Shown: positions 58,304 through 64,000 of the stretch, piece after piece
How positions within the stretch are numbered: the first letter of the stretch is position 1
How the letters are laid out: each line of letters opens with the position of its first letter
NCBI GenBank assembly: GCA_049840395.1
Contig: JASGLD010000001.1
Coordinates: 806,001-870,000, forward strand
Reading direction: 5' to 3'
Length of the DNA stretch: 64,000 bases
Origin: CAILZL01 sp049840395
Lineage (GTDB): Bacteria; Pseudomonadota; Gammaproteobacteria; Steroidobacterales; Steroidobacteraceae
Notes under the pieces: model-generated
What the model was told of the DNA's origin: nothing
Seen by the model: the letters and a program-made list of their open reading frames with translations, nothing else
Databases searched by the model: none
Program-made: the position numbers and the translations under genes

Positions 58304-61081
58304 TTACCGCAGTGTCGCCACTCGTCTGGCTTGTTCTTCAAACTGCGCCAGCTCCGCCTTGAATGCGGCAATGCGTGCATGTTCCTGCGCGACGACTTCT
58401 GCAGGTGCATTGGCGACGAAGTTGGCGTTGCTCAATTTCTTTTCGCACTTGTCCAGCTCGGCCTGAGTCTTGGCTTTGCGTTTGTCGATACGCGCCAACT
58501 CGGCGTCGATGTCGTCGATGAGTTCTTTCAGCGGTGCATACAACGAACGGCCGTCAACAACTTGTAATGCAGTAGGCGGCAACGCAGCTTCGTCTTTGAC
58601 TTCAACGATGCTGTTGATGTTGGCGGTACCGAGCACCAGCGTCAGGTTGTCTTGAATCGCCTGCCAATCGCCGGGTTGTGCTGACTTGAAGTACAGCGTG
58701 ACCTTGCGTGACTGCGGCACGTCCAGCTGACCGCGAATTTGACGCGGGCCGAGAATGGCGGCCTTGATCGGCGCGATGGCGCTGTCGGCTGCAGCGTCCA
58801 CCGGAAATTCGCTGAGCTTGGGGTAGGCCTGCAACATGATAGTGTCGGCTTGCCTGCCGGCGAGAGGCGCAATGCTCTGCCAGATTTCTTCCGTGATGAA
58901 CGGCATGACTGGATGCAACAGACGTAGATAGGCTTCGAACACTTGTACCAGCGTCTGACGCGTACCACGCTTCTGCTCTGCAGTAGCCGTGTCGGATTGC
59001 AGCACAGGTTTGCATAGTTCCAGATACCAGTCGCAGTATTCATACCAAGCAAACTCATACAACGCCTGCGAAGCCAGGTCGAAGCGATAGGCCTCGAATT
59101 GCTTGCGTACTTGTTCGATGGTGTTGCCCAAGCGTGAACGAATCCAACGATCCGCTACAGAGTATTCGCACTTGCCGGTTAAGCCATTGTCCTGGCCTTC
59201 GGTATTCATCAACACATAGCGCGCCGCGTTCCATAGCTTGTTGCAGAAGTTGCGATAGCCATTGATACGACCGAGATCGAAGCGAATATCACGACCCTGC
59301 GTGGCTAGCGCCGCAAAAGTGAAGCGCAGCGCATCGGTACCGTATGAAGGGATGCCGGAAGGGAATTGCTTGCGCGTGGCTTTTTCGATCTTGTCCTTGA
59401 GATGCGGTTGCATCATGCCGCTGGTGCGCTTGGCCACCAATGCCTCCAGCTCGATGCCATCGATCAAGTCCAGTGGGTCGATGATGTTGCCCTTGGATTT
59501 GGACATCTTGTCGCCGTTTTCATCGCGGATCAGACCGGTGATGTACACCTCCTTGAAGGGTACTTCGCCGGTGAACTTCAGGCCCATCATGATCATACGG
59601 GCGACCCAGAAGAAGATGATGTCGAAGCCTGTGACCAGCACGTTGGTGGGATAGAAGGTTTTTAGTTCCGGCGTTTGATCTGGCCAGCCCAAAGTAGAGA
59701 AGGGCCACAGTGCGGAGGAGAACCAGGTGTCGAGCACGTCATCATCCTGCCTGAGCTTCGAGCCCGCGCCGGCTTGCTGCTGTGCATCGGCTTCATTACG
59801 CGCCACGTAGATCTTGCCATTCTCGTCGTACCAGGCCGGCACACGATGACCCCACCACAATTGGCGACTGATGCACCAGTCTTGAATGTTGTGCATCCAT
59901 TGGTAGTAGGTCTTGCTCCAGTTATCGGGCACGAACTTGATGCGACCGTCTTCCACGTACTTGATGGCGGGTTCGGCCAGCGGCGCGATGCGCACATACC
60001 ATTGGTCGGTGAGCCAGGGTTCGAGCACGGCATTGCTGCGATCGCCGCGAGGCACGGCCAGTGTGTGTGGGTCGATCTTCTCGACCAGTTCCAACGCTTC
60101 GAGATCGGCAACGATTTTCTTGCGCGCCGCAAAACGTTCCAAACCTTGGTATTGCGTCGGCACCGCATCGTTTAAATGAGCGCTGGCATCGAAAATGTTG
60201 ATCAAGGGCAGGTTGTGACGCTTGCCCATCTCATAGTCGTTAAAGTCATGTGCGGGCGTGATCTTCACGCAGCCGCTGCCGAACTCACGATCCACATAGT
60301 CATCCGCGATGATGGGAATCAAACGATCCGTTAATGGCAACTTGATCTGCTTGCCGATGAGATGCTGGTAACGCTCATCTTCCGGATGCACCGCCACCGC
60401 CGTATCCCCGAGCATGGTTTCTGGACGAGTGGTTGCAACGACCAGGTAGCCCGAGCCATCGGCCCCATTTCCATCAACTAGGGGATATTTGAAATGCCAC
60501 AACGAGCCTTTCTCCGGCTCACTCAACACTTCGAGATCGGAGAGGGCGGTGTGCAATACCGGGTCCCAGTTCACCAGGCGCTTGCCGCGATAGATCAAAT
60601 TCTCTTCGTAGAGTTTGACGAACACTTCGGTGACAGCCTTGGACAGGCCTTCGTCCATGGTGAAACGGTCGCGCGACCAATCCACCGAGTTGCCGAGGCG
60701 TCGCATCTGCTTGTTGATGGTGCCGCCGGATTCGGCCTTCCATTCCCATACGCGTTCGACGAATTTTTCGCGGCCCAGGTCGTGACGATTCTGGCCGGCG
60801 GCGTTGAGCTGTCTTTCGACTACCATCTGCGTGGCGATGCCCGCATGATCGGTGCCCGGTTGCCAGAGGGCATTGTCGCCGTCCATGCGATGCAGGCGGG
60901 TGAGGGTGTCCATCAACGTATGCTGGAAGGCGTGGCCCATGTGCAGCGTGCCCGTCACATTGGGCGGCGGAATCATGATGCAGTAAGGATCACCCTGGCC
61001 TGATGGCTGGAAGTGACCCGCAGCCTCCCACTTCTGGTAAATCGGCGTCTCGATATCGCGGGGGGAATAGGATTTATCCAT
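58304..61081 (-). CDS. valS: Valyl-tRNA synthetase
   Basis: A class I aminoacyl-tRNA synthetase of 925 aa, charging tRNA-Val and editing mischarged threonine. The start is set at MDKSYSPRDIETPIYQKW, which is the usual N-terminus; a longer reading adds 19 residues. The ATP-binding motifs are HMGH at 47-50 (HIGH) and KMSKS at 525-529. A C-terminal coiled-coil arm typical of ValS closes the chain (ELIDDIDAELARIDKRKAKT, LAQFEEQARRVATLR). No holC or pepA, common neighbours in gammaproteobacteria, is adjacent. It is divergent from a nitroreductase gene. Confidence 0.97.
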   Translation of the reverse strand: MDKSYSPRDIETPIYQKWEAAGHFQPSGQGDPYCIMIPPPNVTGTLHMGHAFQHTLMDTLTRLHRMDGDNALWQPGTDHAGIATQMVVERQLNAAGQNRHDLGREKFVERVWEWKAESGGTINKQMRRLGNSVDWSRDRFTMDEGLSKAVTEVFVKLYEENLIYRGKRLVNWDPVLHTALSDLEVLSEPEKGSLWHFKYPLVDGNGADGSGYLVVATTRPETMLGDTAVAVHPEDERYQHLIGKQIKLPLTDRLIPIIADDYVDREFGSGCVKITPAHDFNDYEMGKRHNLPLINIFDASAHLNDAVPTQYQGLERFAARKKIVADLEALELVEKIDPHTLAVPRGDRSNAVLEPWLTDQWYVRIAPLAEPAIKYVEDGRIKFVPDNWSKTYYQWMHNIQDWCISRQLWWGHRVPAWYDENGKIYVARNEADAQQQAGAGSKLRQDDDVLDTWFSSALWPFSTLGWPDQTPELKTFYPTNVLVTGFDIIFFWVARMIMMGLKFTGEVPFKEVYITGLIRDENGDKMSKSKGNIIDPLDLIDGIELEALVAKRTSGMMQPHLKDKIEKATRKQFPSGIPSYGTDALRFTFAALATQGRDIRFDLGRINGYRNFCNKLWNAARYVLMNTEGQDNGLTGKCEYSVADRWIRSRLGNTIEQVRKQFEAYRFDLASQALYEFAWYEYCDWYLELCKPVLQSDTATAEQKRGTRQTLVQVFEAYLRLLHPVMPFITEEIWQSIAPLAGRQADTIMLQAYPKLSEFPVDAAADSAIAPIKAAILGPRQIRGQLDVPQSRKVTLYFKSAQPGDWQAIQDNLTLVLGTANINSIVEVKDEAALPPTALQVVDGRSLYAPLKELIDDIDAELARIDKRKAKTQAELDKCEKKLSNANFVANAPAEVVAQEHARIAAFKAELAQFEEQARRVATLR

Positions 61082-61225
61082 GGTCTCGGCGGGCGGCGGC
61101 TGGCAGCTGAACAAAAGGGCGCGAATTATAGCTTTCACATCGCGTCATAGCTTGAGATTTGCCCGGAATTCAGTACCTTTGCCGGCCTCGGCCAAGGGGC
61201 CTAATCCGAGCACAGGTATCCGTCG

Positions 61226-61813
61226 ATGATCAAAGGTAGCGAAAAGCGCAGCACCCAGCACCCCGTCAATCCGTTTTTTGTCGATCGCTGGTCGCCGCGT
61301 GGTATGACTGGCGAAGCGGTGAGCGAGGCGGAATTGCATGGCCTGTTCGAGGCGGCCCGCTGGGCTCCTTCGGCCAACAATCAGCAGCCCTGGCGCTTTT
61401 TGTATGCCCGCCGCGATACGTCGCACTGGGATACTTACGTCAATCTGTTGTTCGACGGCAATCGTCTGTGGGCGCAGCGCGCCGGCGCCTTGTTGTTGAT
61501 CGTTTCGCACACCTTCAACGAAGCACTGAAGAAGCCTTCCAGCTCAAACTCCTTCGATGCCGGCGCTGCCTGGCAGAACCTGGCCTTGCAGGGCTATCAC
61601 TCGGGTCTGGCGATTCACGGCATGGGTGGCTTCGATAAGGAACGTGCCCGCGAGCTGTTGAAGATTCCCGAGATTTATCATCTGGAAATGATGGTGGCAG
61701 TGGGCCGTCCCGGTCCGGTGGATCATCTTCCCGAGGGGCTGCAAGCTCGCGAAACGCCTAATGATCGTCGTCCGTACAACCAGACGGTGTGCGAAGGCGT
61801 GTTCTCGCTGTAA
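61226..61813 (+). CDS. Nitroreductase-family flavoprotein (195 aa)
   Basis: An FMN-dependent NAD(P)H oxidoreductase of the nitroreductase superfamily. The first FMN-binding segment (RWSPRGMTGEAVSEAELHGL, ARWAPSANNQQPWRF) and the late MMVAVGRPG region are typical of the small ~190-200-aa members. These reduce nitroaromatics, quinones or flavins, and the physiological substrate is usually unknown. AGGT lies upstream of the ATG. It is divergent from valS, with a gap of 144 bases, and its end is marked by a strong hairpin. Confidence 0.88.
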   Translation: MIKGSEKRSTQHPVNPFFVDRWSPRGMTGEAVSEAELHGLFEAARWAPSANNQQPWRFLYARRDTSHWDTYVNLLFDGNRLWAQRAGALLLIVSHTFNEALKKPSSSNSFDAGAAWQNLALQGYHSGLAIHGMGGFDKERARELLKIPEIYHLEMMVAVGRPGPVDHLPEGLQARETPNDRRPYNQTVCEGVFSL

Positions 61814-61820
61814 AGGATTG

Positions 61821-61848
61821 CGGAAGGGTGCGGTATCGCGCCCTTCCG
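61821..61848. terminator. Hairpin between convergent nitroreductase and hydrolase genes
   Basis: A 12-bp stem with one G-U pair (CGGAAGGGTGCG / CGCGCCCTTCCG) and a GTAT loop. No T run follows, so it is a weaker terminator candidate. Placed between two stops, it probably serves both genes. Confidence 0.55.
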
Positions 61849-61881
61849 GCTTGCTAGGATGGCAGAAGATCAATCCTGTGC

Positions 61882-62841
61882 TTACTTCCGATGCTTGCGA
61901 ATGAACTTCAACACCGCGGCATTGAACACATCCGGCCGTTCCCAATAGGCCGAGTGCCCGGCTTCATTCACGATCACCAGTTCGCTCTTGGGTATGTGTT
62001 TGGCAAATAGCCGAACCACCGGTGGTGGAGCGATCAAGTCAGCACCACCGCCCATCAACAACACCGGAATGGTGAATTTCTCCAGCGCTTCCAGCGTGAT
62101 CTTATTGGCATAGGGCTGATTGATGCCGCCCTCGCCATTGCGTGAGGTTTCCTGATTGTGAGTCCAGATATCGGTGCCTTCCGGATTGGCCGCGCGATAC
62201 GAGGGGCTGAGTTCATGGAAAGCCTCGGAGAGATTTTCATAACCCGGTGGGCGCAGATTCTTGGTCATCTTGCTGAATTCACCACCGGATGCGCCAAGGA
62301 TGCTGCAGGCAAGTACCAGCGACTGCAGGCGTTCCGGATACGAAATGGCGAAATCGGCTGCCACGAAAGCGCCGCCTGCCGAAGCCACGGCGTGAAATTT
62401 TTGGATGCCCAGTACGTCGAGCATCTCCAGCACATCGCCAGACCCCGTGCCCGGTTTATCCTTCGGACCGCTCTCCGACCCATTGAAACCACGTCGCGAA
62501 TAACCGATGACGCGATAACCGGCCTTGGCGAATACGGGTTGCTGGTACTGCCAGACCTTGCCGCTGCCGGTGAAGGGGTGGAACAAAATGATCGGCGTGC
62601 CGCTGCCGCCGGTATCCCAGTAGTACAGGCTCACGTCCTTCAACTTGAGCATGCCTTCTTTGGCCGGCACTTGCGCCGGCATGGGAATGGGCACCAGGCC
62701 TGGATCTTCGGTAGCGGCTTGCGCGCTGTTGGTGACGGCATCGATGCCGGTGACAACCAAGGTGCTGGCTGCAAGCAGAGCGCCGCCTTGCAGCAAACGA
62801 CGGCGATCTAGCGAACAATCAATCTGGTCTGGCGTAGTCAT
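61882..62841 (-). CDS. Tat-exported alpha/beta hydrolase (319 aa)
   Basis: An alpha/beta-fold hydrolase with a twin-arginine leader (SLDRRRLLQGGALLAAS). The start at 62841 has AAGGAA upstream; a longer reading lacks one. The oxyanion region is ILFHPFTGSGKVW. Where the nucleophile elbow GxSxG is expected, the sequence reads FHAVASAGGAFVAADFA, so the serine lies in an ASAGG context, an ordinary variant. The acid is in GGADLIAPP and the final His in NEAGHSAYWERPD. It resembles peroxidase/haloalkane-type or ester hydrolases. It is one of five twin-arginine-type leaders in this window. Confidence 0.83.
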   Translation of the reverse strand: MTTPDQIDCSLDRRRLLQGGALLAASTLVVTGIDAVTNSAQAATEDPGLVPIPMPAQVPAKEGMLKLKDVSLYYWDTGGSGTPIILFHPFTGSGKVWQYQQPVFAKAGYRVIGYSRRGFNGSESGPKDKPGTGSGDVLEMLDVLGIQKFHAVASAGGAFVAADFAISYPERLQSLVLACSILGASGGEFSKMTKNLRPPGYENLSEAFHELSPSYRAANPEGTDIWTHNQETSRNGEGGINQPYANKITLEALEKFTIPVLLMGGGADLIAPPPVVRLFAKHIPKSELVIVNEAGHSAYWERPDVFNAAVLKFIRKHRK

Positions 62842-62984
62842 TATTGTTGTTCCTTGAGATGTCTTGTTGGTGAGTCGATGACGGAATGATTCATTCTTAA
62901 ACATTTCTCACCGGTCGCCTAGATTCCCTACTGTGGGAATTTGTAAACGGCAAGCTCGTGTATCGCGCATAGGTGCTGTAGTGA

Positions 62985-63755
62985 CTACTCGGCAAACAAT
63001 TTCAATGGGTCTAGGTTGTGCTGCGCCAGACGCACAATGCGAGTTTCAAAATCGGGTTCCGATGAAATCAGAAAATCGCCGCGTGTGATGCCCGCCAACA
63101 ATATTTGCGCCGCATGCGCAGCGGGCGCAGCGGCCTGTGGGTGCACTGCGATAGCTTGTTCATGCGCGGGTCTGGTATCGGTGAGGCCAGGACAAAATAC
63201 CGAGTAGCCGATACCGCGTGCCTGCAAGGCATGACGCATTCCATAGGCCATGCCCAGTATCGCGCCCTTGCTGGCGATGTAGGGCAACAACATTTGTGTA
63301 TCGGCATTGGGCACGATGCTCAACGATGAAGCCGTGTCGACAATGTGGCCGCTATCACGCTCGAACATGCCGGGTAGAAAGGCCTGATGCATGCGGATGT
63401 TGCCCAGCACATTGATATCGAAGGCACGTTTGTAGATTTCCAGATCGACGTTATCGAGGGTACCGCGGGCAAACTGACGTGCGAAGGCATTGTTGATCAA
63501 CAGATCGGGCGTGCCATGGGTTTGCGTGATGTCGCTGGCCAATGCGGCCACCTGTGCGTCGTTGGCAACATCGCAGGCATAGGCGTAAGCCGATCCACCG
63601 CGAGTGGTGATGTCGGTCGCAACCTGTTGTGCAGCAGCGGCATCGATGTCGATTACCAATACCCGCGCACCCACAGTAGCTAGCGCATCAGCCGTAGCCT
63701 GGCCGATGCCACGAGCCGCACCGGTCACTAAACAAAGCGTTCCGTTGAGCAGCAT
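62985..63755 (-). CDS. SDR-family oxidoreductase, canonical
   Basis: A 256-aa classical short-chain dehydrogenase. The cofactor motif is VTGAARGIGQA, and the Asp in the following strand (VLVIDIDAAAA) suggests NAD(H). NNAFAR, the Ser region IVDTASSLSI and the catalytic YIASK are all intact, unlike the two other SDR-like proteins here. The start at 63755 is chosen because GGGA is at good distance. It is a single gene next to the window's end. The substrate is unknown. Confidence 0.9.
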   Translation of the reverse strand: MLLNGTLCLVTGAARGIGQATADALATVGARVLVIDIDAAAAQQVATDITTRGGSAYAYACDVANDAQVAALASDITQTHGTPDLLINNAFARQFARGTLDNVDLEIYKRAFDINVLGNIRMHQAFLPGMFERDSGHIVDTASSLSIVPNADTQMLLPYIASKGAILGMAYGMRHALQARGIGYSVFCPGLTDTRPAHEQAIAVHPQAAAPAAHAAQILLAGITRGDFLISSEPDFETRIVRLAQHNLDPLKLFAE

Positions 63756-63870
63756 AAGATGTCCCACGACAAGACTGGTGATACAGTCGCCAAACTATAA
63801 CGTGCCGTCTTGTGAAGATATGTTTATCGATGCTCGGCTGCTTATGTGAGTCGAGCTAATAAATCCTTCC

Positions 63871-63906
63871 TTCTTGTAGGTCGGGTTAAAACCCGACCTA
63901 CAAGAA
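63871..63906. repeat. Palindromic repeat, family 1 (short form)
   Basis: A 17-bp perfect arm TTCTTGTAGGTCGGGTT with its complement and an AA centre. It lies between the SDR gene and the next gene start. Confidence 0.9.
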
Positions 63907-63984
63907 TGTACTCCAAGCGACATTCTCAAAACTCGCTCCTTGCGCCAAGGATGCAGTTTCAAAAACAGGCGCAGGGGATGAAGC

Positions 63985-64000
63985 ATGAGCGTTGTTGAAC
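63985..64000 (+). CDS. Possible gene start running off the window edge
   Basis: An ATG at 63985 (MSVVE...) has GCAGGGGA about seven bases upstream. Only five codons are visible, so the product cannot be named. Confidence 0.35.

Overview
This window looks like chromosomal DNA of a free-living, metabolically versatile gammaproteobacterium. The housekeeping genes (dihydrolipoyl dehydrogenase, ZapE, ETF:ubiquinone oxidoreductase, valyl-tRNA synthetase) and the many exported catabolic enzymes would fit a Steroidobacter/Nevskia-like lineage, but that placement is inference and no marker here fixes it. No rRNA, tRNA, CRISPR array, transposase or phage gene was recognised.

Layout. 0-3.7 kb: the 3' part of lpdA, an exported unknown protein, an EamA permease and a cytochrome c'-like protein. 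3.7-8.2 kb: an exported block of tannase-family esterase, Tat-exported amidohydrolase, DUF6152 protein and an unknown exported protein. 8.2-17.3 kb: mostly core genes (DUF1993, zapE, ETF-QO, a GGDEF-EAL protein, a two-component system, a PAP2 phosphatase). 17.5-46 kb: a long catabolic region. It holds two exported MDR-type oxidoreductases, a double-length CaiB/BaiF CoA-transferase, ACMSD-like amidohydrolases, three SDR or glyoxalase/extradiol-type genes, a flavin monooxygenase, an MFS transporter with a divergent LysR regulator, a cupin + acetoacetate-decarboxylase-like pair, an aldehyde dehydrogenase + berberine-bridge-type oxidase pair, a DUF4142-like protein, a Kef-type antiporter, a class III aminotransferase, a histone-H1-like protein and a second MFS transporter. 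46-57 kb: a Rieske oxygenase of the vanillate demethylase type, a 1494-residue duplicated hybrid histidine kinase, a relic of a FecR-type gene, a LuxR solo with a complete acyl-homoserine-lactone pocket, a GntR-type regulator and a C4-dicarboxylate symporter. 57-64 kb: SIMPL protein, valS, nitroreductase, alpha/beta hydrolase and an SDR.

Taken together the catabolic genes suggest uptake and breakdown of plant-derived aromatic esters and acids. A periplasmic esterase and amidohydrolases would act outside the cytoplasm, and ring hydroxylation or demethylation, CoA transfer and dehydrogenation inside. No single complete pathway can be read from the sequence.

Three things stand out. First, several unrelated exported proteins carry similar Gly/Ala/Pro/Met-rich inserts. 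This is most striking in the two exported MDR oxidoreductases, whose inserts sit at the same two loops but are expanded reciprocally. Second, intergenic regions are seeded with three families of palindromic repeats, one of which forms inverted doublets (REPIN-like) and supplies the C-terminus of the Kef-type antiporter. Third, several short hairpins lie exactly where they could control translation or readthrough (before the DUF4142 gene, between the VOC and SDR genes, before the GntR gene).
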